From positions 55,872-119,871 of the forward strand of contig NZ_JAQGJM010000035.1 in assembly GCF_028290625.1 (NCBI RefSeq): a stretch of DNA of 64,000 nucleotides, given 5' to 3'. A program made the translations under genes and the position numbers. Positions within the stretch are counted from its first letter, which is position 1. Every line of letters begins with the position of its first letter. Positions 33,165-42,640 of this stretch are shown here, piece by piece. Under the pieces are notes generated by a model. That model was given only the letters and a program-made list of their open reading frames with translations, had not been told where the DNA came from and searched no databases. The DNA comes from Devosia sp. Its GTDB lineage: Bacteria > Pseudomonadota > Alphaproteobacteria > Rhizobiales > Devosiaceae.

Positions 33165-33965
33165 TTGGCGCCTCGTATTTTGACTTTGGCGAACCAGAAG
33201 GGCGGCGTGGGCAAAACCACGACTGCGATCAATCTTGCAACAGCCTTGGCGGCGGTTGGCGAGCGGGTGTTGATTGTCGACCTCGATCCGCAGGGTAATG
33301 CCTCGACGGGCCTGGGGATTTCGCGCACCGACCGCGAGATTTCGGCCTATGACTTGATGGTCGGCGAGGCTACCGTCGCGCAGGCCGCTATCATGACCAG
33401 CGTCCCCCACGTGGCGATCGTACCATCGACAATGGATTTGCTCGGCGTCGAGCTGACCATTGCCGGCCAGGCCGACCGCGCGTTCAAATTGCGTAATGCT
33501 TTCAAGGGCATGCACGAATTGACGATCACCGGCAAGCCGGTGAGCTATGTGCTGATCGACTGCCCGCCGTCGCTGAACCTGTTGACCGTCAATTCGCTGG
33601 TAGCGGCGGATGCGGTGCTGGTGCCGCTGCAATGCGAGTTTTTCGCGCTGGAAGGCCTGAGCCAACTGCTTCAAACCATTGAGCAAATTCGCTCGACGCT
33701 GAATCCGAAACTATCGATCCAGGGCGTGGTGATGACGATGTTCGACAAGCGCAACAGCCTTTCCGAACAGGTGCTGCAAGACGTGCGCAGCGAAATGGGC
33801 GATCTGGTGTACGACACGGTCATTCCGCGCAATGTGCGGCTGGCGGAGGCGCCGTCTTATGGCAAGCCGGCGCTGCTCTATGATTTGAAAAGTGCCGGCA
33901 GCCAGGCCTATCTGCGGTTGGCGACCGAGGTGATCCGCCGCGAGCGGCAGTTGAACGCGGCATAA
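33165..33965 (+). CDS. parA: Chromosome partitioning ATPase ParA
   Basis: A 266-residue Walker-type ATPase. RILTLANQKGGVGKTTTAINLATALA has the deviant Walker A motif with the signature Lys12; LIVDLDPQGNASTGLGI is the A' motif and YVLIDCPPSLNLLTVNSLVAADAVLVPLQCEFFALEGLSQL contains Walker B. No N-terminal DNA-binding HTH is present, so this is a short chromosomal type (Soj-like). It starts with TTG after a GGAGAG, 26 nt after rsmG. It moves ParB-parS complexes along the nucleoid. Confidence 0.97.
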   Translation: MAPRILTLANQKGGVGKTTTAINLATALAAVGERVLIVDLDPQGNASTGLGISRTDREISAYDLMVGEATVAQAAIMTSVPHVAIVPSTMDLLGVELTIAGQADRAFKLRNAFKGMHELTITGKPVSYVLIDCPPSLNLLTVNSLVAADAVLVPLQCEFFALEGLSQLLQTIEQIRSTLNPKLSIQGVVMTMFDKRNSLSEQVLQDVRSEMGDLVYDTVIPRNVRLAEAPSYGKPALLYDLKSAGSQAYLRLATEVIRRERQLNAA

Positions 33966-33975
33966 GGACGAGAGC

Positions 33976-34845
33976 ATGAACGAAAAACCGACACGTTTGG
34001 GCCGCGGCCTCGCCGCCCTGATTGGCGATATGGCGGCACTGGAAGGCGGCCGCGTTACCGAGGGCCAGGGCGGCGTGAAGCGCCTGCCAGTGGACTTCAT
34101 CATTGCTAATCGCGCCAATCCGCGACGGACGTTCAATGCGGATCAGCTCGAGGAGCTGACCAATTCGATCCGCGAAAAGGGTATCATGCAGCCGCTGCTG
34201 GTGCGGCCGAGCGACGATCCCAATATTTTTGAAATTATTGCCGGCGAACGGCGTTGGCGTGCGGCGCAGCGCGCGGGCCTGCATGACGTCCCGGTTATCG
34301 TGCGGGATGTGGGCGACAAGGAAGCGCTCGAGCTCGCCATCATCGAGAACGTGCAGCGCGCCGATCTTAATCCGCTTGAAGAAGCAATGGGTTACGGGCA
34401 GCTCATCGAACAGTTCGAGTATACCCAACAAGACCTGGCACAGGTGATCGGCAAAAGCCGTTCGCATGTCGCCAACACTTTGCGTTTGCTGCGACTGCCT
34501 GAAGATGTGCGGGAAATGGTGGCGAGCGGCACGCTGACGGCGGGGCATGCGCGGACGCTGATTACGGCGGACGATCCGGCGGCTTTGGCACATCAGATCG
34601 TCAGTGGGGGCCTGTCGGTGCGCGATGCGGAGGCCCTAAGCCAGCAGCGCGATGTGCCGGCGCGCGCCAAGCCCAACAAGGATGATCGTGATGCCGATAC
34701 GGTGGCGCTGGAGCGCCGGCTGTCGGACGCGCTGGGCCTATCGGTATCGCTGGCGCATGGCGAGCGCGGCGGCAAGCTCGAGATTCGCTACAAGACGCTG
34801 GAGCAGCTGGATGGAATTTGCCTCAGGCTGACCGGCAGCAACTGA
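33976..34845 (+). CDS. parB: Chromosome partitioning protein ParB
   Basis: A 289-residue CTP-dependent DNA clamp. LPVDFIIANRANPRRTFNADQLEELTNSIREKGIMQPLLVRP is the N-terminal ParB/Srx domain, IIAGERRWRAAQRAGL (residues 88-103) the CTP-binding GERRxRA motif, and TQQDLAQVIGKSRSHVANTLRLLRLPEDVREMVASGTLTAGHARTLI the central HTH that recognises parS. The C-terminal dimerisation domain ends GKLEIRYKTLEQLDGICLRL. It follows parA by 10 nt; a parS-like site lies 9 nt after its stop. Confidence 0.97.
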   Translation: MNEKPTRLGRGLAALIGDMAALEGGRVTEGQGGVKRLPVDFIIANRANPRRTFNADQLEELTNSIREKGIMQPLLVRPSDDPNIFEIIAGERRWRAAQRAGLHDVPVIVRDVGDKEALELAIIENVQRADLNPLEEAMGYGQLIEQFEYTQQDLAQVIGKSRSHVANTLRLLRLPEDVREMVASGTLTAGHARTLITADDPAALAHQIVSGGLSVRDAEALSQQRDVPARAKPNKDDRDADTVALERRLSDALGLSVSLAHGERGGKLEIRYKTLEQLDGICLRLTGSN

Positions 34846-34854
34846 TTCTGTCGA

Positions 34855-34870
34855 AGTTTCACGTGAAACG
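34855..34870. promoter_or_regulatory. parS: parS-like site 8
   Basis: AGTTTCACGTGAAACG, 14 of 16, with a perfect inner 14-bp palindrome GTTTCACGTGAAAC, 9 nt after the parB stop. Confidence 0.8.
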
Positions 34871-34884
34871 TGCTCCACCACGAC

Positions 34885-34963
34885 GTCATTCCCGCGAAAG
34901 CGGGAACCCATTCTGTCTCGGCTACTGGCAGAAGAGTGGGTTCCCGCTTTCGCGGGAATGACG
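34885..34963. repeat. Palindromic repeat, family C, copy 3
   Basis: GTCATTCCCGCGAAAGCGGG...AACCCA at the left and TGGGTTCCCGCTTTCGCGGG...AATGAC at the right, perfect over about 26 bp with a 27-nt centre. It separates convergent parB and holA and may serve as a terminator for both. Confidence 0.85.
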
Positions 34964-34983
34964 TTGTGGATGGTGATTGCCCT

Positions 34984-36006
34984 CTAATGCGTCGCGGCGG
35001 TCATGCAGAGGGATAGCAGGACCCGGCGCATGGTCGCCTCGGCCAAGGCGGGTCGGCGGCGGCTGTCGGCGGTGGCCTGAAGCAGACGCTCGGAGGCCGT
35101 GGCCAGCGCATTATCCGACCATAGCCGGACTTGCTGTTCCAGGGTGCCGGTGCGCGAGAAATGCGGCTTGGGGCGGGCGTTGTTGACCGCGTCGCGGGCG
35201 CTTTTGCCGGCGTCGACCTCGGTCCGCCAGCGCCGCAGCGCGGCAAAGTGCAAATCGGCGGAGCGCAGCAGGCGTTGCGGGTCCACGGCCGAAGCCAGTG
35301 CGCGGTTGAGCGCCAATTCTAGCTTCTCAGCGTGGCCCGAGCCGGTGGAATCGAGGATCGTATCGATCACCAGGGCGCCATTGTCGGCGCAGAGCAGCAA
35401 AACGTCGTCCGCGGTCAGGGTTTTGGTCGCGGCGGCGTAGAGGCAGAGCTTTTCCAGTTCGCGCCGGGTGATTTCGCGGTCATTGCCGAGGATTTCGCGC
35501 AGGACGGGCACCACATCATTGTCAACGCGGATGGCTTCCTTGGCAAAAGTGTCGCGAATCAGGGCGATCAGGGTCTCGTCACTGTCGGGATAGCAGGGCA
35601 GGGCCCGGCCAAGGCTGGCGGCCTCCACCAGGGCGCGCAGGGCGTCCTTGGGCAGGAGATTACCGGCCTCCAGCACGATGACGGCCCCGGCGGGATCGTC
35701 GCGCAGCTCGGTCAAGGTCATCACCAGCGATTTGGTGGCGCCGCGCACGCGGATGATGCGCTTGCCGCCGAACAACGAGACCGATTTGGCCTCCATGGCC
35801 AGGATCGAGGGGTCGGCATCGACCTCGTTGCCATCCAGAACCACGAGGCTAGCCGATTGCGGATCGTCGCCAGAGAAGTAGCGCACCAGTTTCTGGGCGG
35901 TTTCACGGACCAGGCCCGCGTCAGGGCCATACGCGAGGAAAATGCCTTCGCTTAGGTCCGGACGCGCCAGATAGCGCGCCACCTCGTGGGCCTTGAGCGC
36001 CGTCAT
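34984..36006 (-). CDS. holA: DNA polymerase III, delta subunit
   Basis: A 340-residue clamp-loader subunit. IFLAYGPDAGLVRETAQKLVRYF replaces the Walker A-like region, ILAMEAKSVSLFGGKRIIRVRGA is the N-terminal clamp-interaction segment, and KEAIRVDNDVVPVLREILGNDREITRRELEKLCLYA the conserved central part. It lacks a functional P-loop, as normal for delta. Its ATG overlaps the lptE stop by 1 nt; the order leuS-lptE-holA is conserved in many proteobacteria. Confidence 0.93.
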   Translation of the reverse strand: MTALKAHEVARYLARPDLSEGIFLAYGPDAGLVRETAQKLVRYFSGDDPQSASLVVLDGNEVDADPSILAMEAKSVSLFGGKRIIRVRGATKSLVMTLTELRDDPAGAVIVLEAGNLLPKDALRALVEAASLGRALPCYPDSDETLIALIRDTFAKEAIRVDNDVVPVLREILGNDREITRRELEKLCLYAAATKTLTADDVLLLCADNGALVIDTILDSTGSGHAEKLELALNRALASAVDPQRLLRSADLHFAALRRWRTEVDAGKSARDAVNNARPKPHFSRTGTLEQQVRLWSDNALATASERLLQATADSRRRPALAEATMRRVLLSLCMTAATH

Positions 36007-36506
36007 CAGCGCGTCAGCGTCGCCAGGATGGCCAGGCGCAGCGATTCGGCGGCGGATTTGGCAGCGCGCTCCGAGGCCTCGGTATAGGCAGACTGATCGT
36101 TGAGGATTTGCGCGCCAGTCTGGTAGTTCGCTGTCGCCCGTCGTGTCAGGACCAGCGGCTTGGCCTTGGGATCGTTGTTTTGCTCGATGGTCAGTGTCGC
36201 GGTGACGGTGACCTCATAGGCCTTGTTGGGGTTGGCAGTGACGGTGTTGACCAGCGTCGTTGCGCTCGCGGTAGTTGAAACCGTTGCCAAGGGTGCCGTT
36301 GGCGATTTACCGAAGCGTAGGGCCAATTCCTGAATGACGACCTGATCAAGACGGCTGGTCGGTGCGGCAAAGGCCAATTCGAGATTGGCGTTTTCCGCGA
36401 GGCGCCCGCTATAGACGGGTGTCAGGGTGCAAGCGGCAAGCAATGGCGCGGCGACCAATAAGGCAGCCGAAAAGCCGATTACTTTCAGGTGTTTAGACCA
36501 CAACAT
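36006..36506 (-). CDS. lptE: LPS assembly lipoprotein LptE
   Basis: A 166-residue lipoprotein. The signal peptide [20 protein letters not shown] has the lipobox LLAAC with Cys26 as the lipidated residue, followed by TLTPVYSG, typical of LptE. The mature part ([64 protein letters not shown]) fits the family. LptE plugs LptD at the outer membrane. The ATG at 36506 lies inside the 3' end of leuS (14-nt overlap). Confidence 0.9.
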   Translation of the reverse strand: MLWSKHLKVIGFSAALLVAAPLLAACTLTPVYSGRLAENANLELAFAAPTSRLDQVVIQELALRFGKSPTAPLATVSTTASATTLVNTVTANPNKAYEVTVTATLTIEQNNDPKAKPLVLTRRATANYQTGAQILNDQSAYTEASERAAKSAAESLRLAILATLTR

Positions 36507-39111
36507 TGACGATCCTGTCTGGTACGACGACGATCTTCTTGGGCGCGTTGCCGTCCAGCATGCGGACAATTTCGTCCAGAGACAAGACCAGGCGCTCGAC
36601 TTCGGCGCTGGCCGTGCCCTTGGCAACGACGATTTCGGCGCGGCGCTTGCCGTTGACCTGGATTGGCATGGTCACCTGGTCGTCGACCAGCAGCGCCGGG
36701 TCGACTTCCGGCCACGGCGCGTCGGCAACGAGGCCCGATTTGCCCAGAGCTTCCCAGCAGGTTTCGGCTAGATGCGGCATCATCGGGGCCAGCAGCTGGA
36801 TCAGCCGCGCGACGCCATCCTCCAGCGCCGACAGGCGGGAAGAGGGGGCGACAGCCGCGATGCCCGAGGAGCGCACCAGCGCATTGGTCAGCTCATAAAT
36901 CTGGGCGACCGCGCGGTTGAAGCGCAGGCCCTCGATGTCCTGGCTGACATTGTGGACGGCGCGATGGGCGATCTTGCGCAGGGCCTTGGCTTCATCGTCG
37001 TCTGATTCACGAACAGAGTGGGCGGACTGTTTGGTAATCTCGATGGTTTCGCTGACCAGCCGCCAGATACGCTGCTGGAAGCGGCTGGCGCCTTCGACGC
37101 CGGCCTCGGTCCACTGCACATCGCGTTCCGGAGGCGAATCCGACAGCATGAACCAGCGTGCGGTATCGGCGCCGTAGCTGCCGACGATCTCGTCCGGATC
37201 AACCACGTTCTTCTTGGATTTGCTCATCTTTTCGATCGAGCCGATGGTGATCGGCTCGCCCGAATGCAGATGCAGGGCCTTGCGGTCCTCGCCCAGCGTT
37301 TCGATGACGACTTCGGCCGGCGCGACCCATTCGCCAGCGGGCGATTTATAGGTCTCGTGGGTGACCATGCCCTGGGTGAACAGGCCTTTGAACGGCTCAT
37401 CCACGCCGACATGGCCGGTGGCCTTCATGGCCCGGGTGAAAAAGCGCGAGTAGAGCAGGTGCAGGATCGCGTGCTCGACGCCGCCGATATACTGATCCAC
37501 CGGCAGCCAGGCATTGGCGACGGCCGGAATCGTCGGCGTGTCCGCATGCGGCGCGGTGAAGCGCGAAAAGTACCAGGAGCTGTCGACAAACGTGTCCATG
37601 GTATCGGTTTCGCGCCGGGCCGAAGCGCCGCATTGCGGGCAATGGACATGCTTCCAGGTCGGATGACGATCCAGAGGATTGCCGGGCTGGTCGAAGGTGA
37701 CATCTTCGGGCAGCACGACCGGCAGGTCTTTCTTAGGCACCGGAATGGTACCACAGACCTCGCAATGGATGATCGGGATCGGCGCGCCCCAATAGCGCTG
37801 GCGCGAAATGCCCCAGTCGCGCAGGCGATAATTGACCTCGACCTTGCCCTGCGGCTTGCCGTCGACGGTGAGGCCGGCGAATTGAGCGGCAACCGCCTGC
37901 TTGGCGGCGTCCACGCTCAGGCCGTCCAGAAACCCCGAATTGATCATGGTGCCGGGCTCAACAACGGCTTCATCGGCCACGGCGAATGTCGCCGCGTCGG
38001 CACCGGTCGGCAGCACCACCGGGACGACCGGCAGGTCATATTTGCGGGCGAAATCGAGATCGCGCTGGTCATGGGCCGGGCAGCCGAAAATGGCGCCGGT
38101 GCCATACTCCATCAGCACGAAATTGGCGACGTAAACAGGCAGGGTGGCGTCCGGCTTGACCGGGTGTTTCACGTGAATCTGGGTGAAATAGCCCTTCTTC
38201 TCGGCCTTTTCGATGGCTTCGGTGGCGGTGCCCTGGCGGCGGCATTCGGCGACGAATTCGGCCAAAGCCGGGTCATTGGCGGCCAGTTCGGTCGTCAGCG
38301 GGTGATCGGGCGACAGCGCCACGAAGGATGCGCCGAAAATGGTATCGGGGCGCGTGGTAAAAACCTCGATGCTGCTGGCATCGGCCTTGTCGCTGGGCAC
38401 AACTTCGAACTGCAGGCGCAGGCCTTCCGACTTGCCGATCCAGTTGCGCTGCATGACACGCACTTTTTCGGGCCAGTCGGTCAGGGTATCGAGCGCCTCG
38501 AGCAGGTCCTCGGCAAAGTCGGAAATCTTGAAGAACCACTGGGTCAGCTCGCGCTGCTCGACCAGGGCGCCGGAGCGCCAGCCGCGGCCGTCGATGACCT
38601 GCTCGTTAGCGAGCACAGTCATGTCCACGGGGTCCCAGTTGACCTTGGATTTTTTGCGCGTGACGAGGCCCGCTTCGAGAAAATCGATGAACATGGCCTG
38701 CTGGTGCTGGTAATATTCGGGCTCGCAGGTGGCGATTTCGCGGGTCCAGTCGATCGCCAGGCCCATGGACTTGAGCTGGTCCTTCATCGCCGAGATGTTC
38801 TGGCGGGTCCAGGCGCCCGGATGCACCTTGCGCTCCATGGCGGCGTTTTCTGCGGGCATGCCGAAGGCGTCCCAGCCCATGGGGTGCAGCACGTTCTTGC
38901 CGCGGGCGCGGTGATAGCGGGCCACCACGTCGCCCATGGAATAGTTGCGCACATGCCCCATATGGATGCGGCCGGACGGATAGGGGAACATCTCGAGGAC
39001 ATAGTATTTCTCGCGGGCATCGTCGTCGCGCACGACGAAGCTCTTGGCCTCGTCCCACACTTTTTGCCAACGGGGTTCCATTTCGCGCGGATTGTAGCGT
39101 TCGCCGCTCAC
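36493..39111 (-). CDS. leuS: Leucyl-tRNA synthetase
   Basis: An 872-residue class I synthetase. [18 protein letters not shown] is the HIGH-type motif, [14 protein letters not shown] follows; the CP1 editing domain covers about residues 220-420 with [22 protein letters not shown], and [14 protein letters not shown] is the KMSKS motif. The GTG at 39111 is chosen because GAGGA lies 9 nt upstream and [18 protein letters not shown] is the usual start; an upstream GTG adds 10 residues. A parS-like site is coded inside at 38165. Expression is divergent from the YggS-like gene. Confidence 0.97.
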   Translation of the reverse strand: MSGERYNPREMEPRWQKVWDEAKSFVVRDDDAREKYYVLEMFPYPSGRIHMGHVRNYSMGDVVARYHRARGKNVLHPMGWDAFGMPAENAAMERKVHPGAWTRQNISAMKDQLKSMGLAIDWTREIATCEPEYYQHQQAMFIDFLEAGLVTRKKSKVNWDPVDMTVLANEQVIDGRGWRSGALVEQRELTQWFFKISDFAEDLLEALDTLTDWPEKVRVMQRNWIGKSEGLRLQFEVVPSDKADASSIEVFTTRPDTIFGASFVALSPDHPLTTELAANDPALAEFVAECRRQGTATEAIEKAEKKGYFTQIHVKHPVKPDATLPVYVANFVLMEYGTGAIFGCPAHDQRDLDFARKYDLPVVPVVLPTGADAATFAVADEAVVEPGTMINSGFLDGLSVDAAKQAVAAQFAGLTVDGKPQGKVEVNYRLRDWGISRQRYWGAPIPIIHCEVCGTIPVPKKDLPVVLPEDVTFDQPGNPLDRHPTWKHVHCPQCGASARRETDTMDTFVDSSWYFSRFTAPHADTPTIPAVANAWLPVDQYIGGVEHAILHLLYSRFFTRAMKATGHVGVDEPFKGLFTQGMVTHETYKSPAGEWVAPAEVVIETLGEDRKALHLHSGEPITIGSIEKMSKSKKNVVDPDEIVGSYGADTARWFMLSDSPPERDVQWTEAGVEGASRFQQRIWRLVSETIEITKQSAHSVRESDDDEAKALRKIAHRAVHNVSQDIEGLRFNRAVAQIYELTNALVRSSGIAAVAPSSRLSALEDGVARLIQLLAPMMPHLAETCWEALGKSGLVADAPWPEVDPALLVDDQVTMPIQVNGKRRAEIVVAKGTASAEVERLVLSLDEIVRMLDGNAPKKIVVVPDRIVNVVV
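38165..38180. promoter_or_regulatory. parS: parS-like site 9, inside leuS
   Basis: TGTTTCACGTGAATCT, 14 of 16, complete TTCACGTGAA core, within the coding part of the leuS editing domain (Ile-His-Val-Lys). Confidence 0.6.
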
Positions 39112-39239
39112 TTGATACGTCCTCAGAGGGTAGACAGCCACGCGGCAAAAGACTGGCGCGGCTTGCGTTTGTGGGGGATTTTGGCTACCGGACCATCATC
39201 AGAATTCCCCCCTAAGGTCAACAGAAACAGGGCGAAAGC

Positions 39240-39923
39240 GTGGAGCAGGCAGCAGACGACGCCCAGGATCGACTCACTGAAATCCGCGCTCGGATCAGCC
39301 ACGCGCAGCGGCGCTTTGGCCCGCCGGCCGAGAGCGTGGAGCTGATTGCCGTGTCCAAGACCTTCGAGGCGCATGAGATCGAGCCGTTTCTGGCAGCCGG
39401 ACAGCGCCTGTTCGGCGAAAACCGGGTGCAGGAGGCCAAGGACAAATGGCCGGGGCTGCGCGAGCGCCATGGTGACGTGGAACTGCACATGATCGGGCCA
39501 TTGCAGACCAACAAGGCGCGCGAGGCCGTGGCACTGTTCGACTGCATCCAGACGCTGGACCGCGATAAGTTGGCGGTGGTGCTGAAGGCGGAGATGGAGC
39601 GCGCCGGCAAGAGCCTGCCCTGCTTCGTGCAGGTCAATATTGGCGCCGAAGCGCAAAAGAGCGGCATCGCGCCGGCCGAGGTGGTGGACTTCGTGGCGCG
39701 CTGCCGGGCGGTGCATGGCCTGGATGTGGTGGGGTTGATGTGCATCCCGCCCGATGGGGTGCCGCCAGGCCCTTATTTTGCGCAATTGGCGGTGCTGGGC
39801 GCTGCCGCCGGGGTGCAGAAACTGTCGATGGGAATGAGCGGGGACTTCGAGACGGCCATTGCGATGGGCGCTACTCATGTTCGAGTCGGCTCAGCATTAT
39901 TCGGGCATCGGCCAAAAACTTAA
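39240..39923 (+). CDS. YggS/PLPBP family pyridoxal-phosphate homeostasis protein
   Basis: A 227-residue fold-type III PLP protein without enzyme activity. LIAVSKTFEAHEIEPFLAAGQRLFGENRVQEAKDKW has the PLP-binding Lys and the GENRVQE motif, ELHMIGPLQTNKAR the next block, and VQKLSMGMSGDFETAIAMGATHVRVGSALFG the phosphate-binding end. It balances cellular PLP and affects amino-acid pools. It begins with GTG, divergent from leuS. Confidence 0.93.
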   Translation: MEQAADDAQDRLTEIRARISHAQRRFGPPAESVELIAVSKTFEAHEIEPFLAAGQRLFGENRVQEAKDKWPGLRERHGDVELHMIGPLQTNKAREAVALFDCIQTLDRDKLAVVLKAEMERAGKSLPCFVQVNIGAEAQKSGIAPAEVVDFVARCRAVHGLDVVGLMCIPPDGVPPGPYFAQLAVLGAAAGVQKLSMGMSGDFETAIAMGATHVRVGSALFGHRPKT

Positions 39924-40051
39924 GGTGAGTCTGCAACTCTTGTTGCTCCGTACCGTTGCTCAAATGTAACGCCGATGTGATTGGCCGGTCCAAAACAGGT
40001 CGCAATAGTGTGACCGATGGCATAGCCGATCGAAATTGTCCGGAGAAAACA

Positions 40052-40735
40052 ATGAATAAGCGACGCATTCTGCTGGTAGATGATGATGCGGATTTGCGCC
40101 AGACTATTGTAGAGCAATTGGCCCAGCACCGAGAATTCGACATTCTGGAGGCTGGCAGCGCCAATGATGCGCTCAAAGCTACGCGCGAAAACAATATTGA
40201 CCTGATGATCCTCGATGTTGGCCTGCCCGACATGGACGGTCGCGACGCGGTCAAGGTGCTGCGCACCGAGGGCTTCAAAAGCCCCATCCTGATGCTGACC
40301 GGCCACGATAGTGATGCCGACCAGATCCAGGGGCTCGAATCGGGCGCCAATGACTACCTGACCAAGCCGTTCCGCTTCCCGGTCCTGTTGGCGCGCATCA
40401 ATGCCGCGCTACGCCAGCACGACCAGAGCGAAGACGTGGTGTTCACCATCGGCCAATACAGCTTCCAGCCCGCAGCCAAGATGCTGGAGGCCACTGATGG
40501 CGGCAAGGTTCGCCTGACCGACAAGGAAACCTCGATCCTCAAATTCCTCTACCGCCAGGGCCCCAAGACCATCACGCGCGACGTGCTGCTCAAGGAAGTC
40601 TGGGGTTACAACAACCGCGTCACCACCCACACGCTGGAGACCCATATCTATCGCCTGCGCCAGAAGATCGAGCGCGATCCCTCGAATGCGCGGCTGCTGG
40701 TGACGGAAGAGGGTGGATATCGTCTCGTTCCTTAG
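40052..40735 (+). CDS. OmpR/PhoB-family response regulator
   Basis: A 227-residue two-domain regulator. The receiver has the acidic cluster DDD at residues 10-12, the phospho-acceptor Asp55 in LMILDVGLPDMDG, and Lys105 in YLTKPF. The winged-helix DNA-binding domain reads VRLTDKETSILKFLYRQGPKTITRDVLLKEVWGYNNRVTTHTLETHIYRLRQKIERDPSNARLLVTEEGGYRL. No sensor kinase gene is adjacent. Its targets are unknown. The ATG is preceded by GGAGAA. Confidence 0.93.
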   Translation: MNKRRILLVDDDADLRQTIVEQLAQHREFDILEAGSANDALKATRENNIDLMILDVGLPDMDGRDAVKVLRTEGFKSPILMLTGHDSDADQIQGLESGANDYLTKPFRFPVLLARINAALRQHDQSEDVVFTIGQYSFQPAAKMLEATDGGKVRLTDKETSILKFLYRQGPKTITRDVLLKEVWGYNNRVTTHTLETHIYRLRQKIERDPSNARLLVTEEGGYRLVP

Positions 40736-40845
40736 GCTTAGGGTAAATTTCCGTTCAGAGCCGGGAAAGAAATGGCCTATAGGATGAACAGTGTCGGCTG
40801 ATTTCATTGTCAGCGGGCGATTGTGCTCATCCGGGCTAGGGGCGT

Positions 40846-41307
40846 ATGCGATTTGACAATGCGGCCGGCGTTCTCGCGCAGGCCGAATTCTTCGATATTT
40901 GCGACGACGAGCAGCGCCGGCTCCTGGCCTTTGCCAGCGAACGGCGCAGCTTTGCTCCGGACGAAGTCATCTATAAGGCCGGCGACGTGCCGGGCGGCGC
41001 CCATGTGCTGGCCTCGGGCACGCTCAAGGTCAAGCCCGAGGGGCAGGGCGCCCTGGGCAAGCCCTATGCGATCAGCGAGCCCGGCAGCGTAGTTTCCGCC
41101 ATGGCGCTGATCCTGCCCAAGCCGCGCCCGGTGACCATTACCGCCGTGATCGATTGCGAAACCCTGTTCGTGCCACGGCAGGCGTTTTTGAAATTGCTGG
41201 AACAGTCGCCCGACCTGGCGCAACGCGCCGTGGAGCGCATCCAGAGCGATCTGGGAGCCTATCTGGGGGCGCTACAGCCGATGGGCGCTAAAATGCGGGG
41301 CGAGTAG
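40846..41307 (+). CDS. Cyclic-nucleotide-binding-domain protein without DNA-binding domain
   Basis: A 153-residue protein matching only the Crp/Fnr beta-barrel: EFFDICDDEQRRLLAFASERRSFAPDEVIYKAGDVPGGAHVLASGTLKV, then PGSVVSAMALILPKPRPVTITAVIDCETLFVPRQAFLKLLEQSPDLAQ. The phosphate-binding cassette lacks the usual GE..RSA residues, so cAMP binding is doubtful. It ends before a HTH. It lies about 110 bp after the response regulator; whether they act together is unknown. Confidence 0.82.
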   Translation: MRFDNAAGVLAQAEFFDICDDEQRRLLAFASERRSFAPDEVIYKAGDVPGGAHVLASGTLKVKPEGQGALGKPYAISEPGSVVSAMALILPKPRPVTITAVIDCETLFVPRQAFLKLLEQSPDLAQRAVERIQSDLGAYLGALQPMGAKMRGE

Positions 41308-41395
41308 CCGGCTGCCTCGCGCGCTCTAAATCGGCCCTAGGTGGCCATCGTGTTGCGGCCGTCAACTTAGCGTCTGAACCATCCCCACGCGCCAC

Positions 41396-41485
41396 CTTCC
41401 CGCGGGCTTGACCCGCGGGCCTTCCGCCGCGAACACGAGCTTATGCGCGTTTGGTCAGTGGCCCACGGGTCAAGCCCGTGGGAAG
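41396..41485. repeat. Palindromic repeat, family B, copy 5
   Basis: CTTCCCGCGGGCTTGACCCG...GGGCC at the left and GGCCCACGGGTCAAGCCCGT...GGGAAG at the right. The right arm has two compensating changes (CACGGGT...ACCCGTG type), keeping its own inner dyad, which suggests selection for structure. Confidence 0.82.
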
Positions 41486-41530
41486 ATCGAGGTTGTGGTG
41501 AGCTCGCAACTACAGGCCTTGGCTACAGCC

Positions 41531-42343
41531 CTACAGCCCCGCAAACCGTGCAATGACCGGCACATGGTCGCTCGGCTGCGGAGCATAGCCGCGGAATGCC
41601 TTGATGATTTCGGCGCCGATGGAGTGTTCGGCGACGTCGCCGGTCGACCAGATATGATCGAGCCGGCGTCCCTTGTTGGCGTTTTCCCAATCGGCGCTGC
41701 GGTAGCTCCACCAGGAATAGAGCTTCTGGTCATAGGGCACGTGCTTGCGCACCAGGTCGACCCAGGTATGGCCGCCGTTGAGGATGGCGTTGAGCGCCTC
41801 GGTCTCAACCGGGGTGTGGCTGACGATCTTGAGGAGCTGCTTGTGGCTCCAGACGTCGTTTTCATGCGGGGCGATGTTGAAATCGCCGGCGATCAGATGG
41901 CCGCGCTGGAAGATCGGCTCGGCAAACCAGCTGGTCAGCTCGTTGAGAAAGCCCAGCTTGTGCTTGAACTTGGGGTTGATTTCGGGATCGGGCTCGTCGC
42001 CACCGGCCGGAATGTAGAAATTGTGCAGCGTCAGCGGCCCATGGCCCAGATCGGTCAGCGCCGAGACGTGACGTGATTCGGGGATTTCGCAGAACACGCG
42101 GCTCGACACATCGGTCAGCGGGAATTTCGAAACGATGGCGACGCCGTGATACCCCTTTTGTCCGTGCACCGCCTGGTGCGGATAGCCCGCATCGCGGAAG
42201 GCGTTGGTCGGAAACTGGTCATTGGTACATTTGATTTCCTGCAGCATCAGCACGTCGGGCTGATACTGCGCCAGGAATTCCAGCACCATGGGCAGGCGCA
42301 GGCGAACCGAATTGATGTTCCAGGTGACGACGGCAACGGACAT
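41531..42343 (-). CDS. xthA: Exodeoxyribonuclease III
   Basis: A 270-residue AP endonuclease/3'-exonuclease. VVTWNINSVRLR (metal site), VLMLQEIKC (catalytic Glu), HNFYIPAGGDEPD, IAGDFNIAPHENDVW (Asp/Asn), LDHIWST and PSDHVPVIARF (catalytic Asp-His) are all present. Function is in base-excision repair, together with nth. Length is normal. Confidence 0.96.
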   Translation of the reverse strand: MSVAVVTWNINSVRLRLPMVLEFLAQYQPDVLMLQEIKCTNDQFPTNAFRDAGYPHQAVHGQKGYHGVAIVSKFPLTDVSSRVFCEIPESRHVSALTDLGHGPLTLHNFYIPAGGDEPDPEINPKFKHKLGFLNELTSWFAEPIFQRGHLIAGDFNIAPHENDVWSHKQLLKIVSHTPVETEALNAILNGGHTWVDLVRKHVPYDQKLYSWWSYRSADWENANKGRRLDHIWSTGDVAEHSIGAEIIKAFRGYAPQPSDHVPVIARFAGL

Positions 42344-42486
42344 TCTTGGGACTTTCAGGCGGGCGGGCGTTCTTTATGGCCGGAGCCTGACGGGGGGTAA
42401 AGCCGGAAATGGCCGCCTCCTGCCAACCGGTGTCATGAGCCGTATGTTGCCTGCGGCGTCATCCTCAGCATCACCCCACCCACGAT

Positions 42487-42564
42487 CTTCCCGCGGGCTT
42501 GACCCGCGGGCCGCTCACCGCGAACACGAACTGCGCGCGCAAGCTGCCAGTGGCCCGCGGAAGG
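42487..42564. repeat. Palindromic repeat, family B, copy 6 (right arm deleted)
   Basis: The left arm CTTCCCGCGGGCTTGACCCG is intact, but the right arm reads GTGGCCCGCGGAAGG: about 14 bp (ATCAAGTCCGCGGG) between two CCGCGG copies are missing. It is a decayed copy. Confidence 0.75.
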
Positions 42565-42588
42565 CGTTGGGTGGGCTGGCCACGCAAC

Positions 42589-42618
42589 AAAAAACCCGGC
42601 CACAAGGACCGGGTTTTT
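42589..42618 (-). terminator. Rho-independent terminator of rplS
   Basis: On the minus strand: AAAACCCGG - loop - CCGGGTTTTTT, 23 nt after the rplS stop. It is symmetric enough to act in both directions. Confidence 0.85.
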
Positions 42619-42640
42619 CAAAATCATATCGAAAGCGAGA

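Noticed and set aside
37018..39345. Long open frame of about 775 codons on the plus strand opposite leuS
   Set aside because: It is antisense to a highly conserved gene; GC-rich codon structure of leuS keeps this frame open. The translation is His/Gly/Arg-rich and has no domain.
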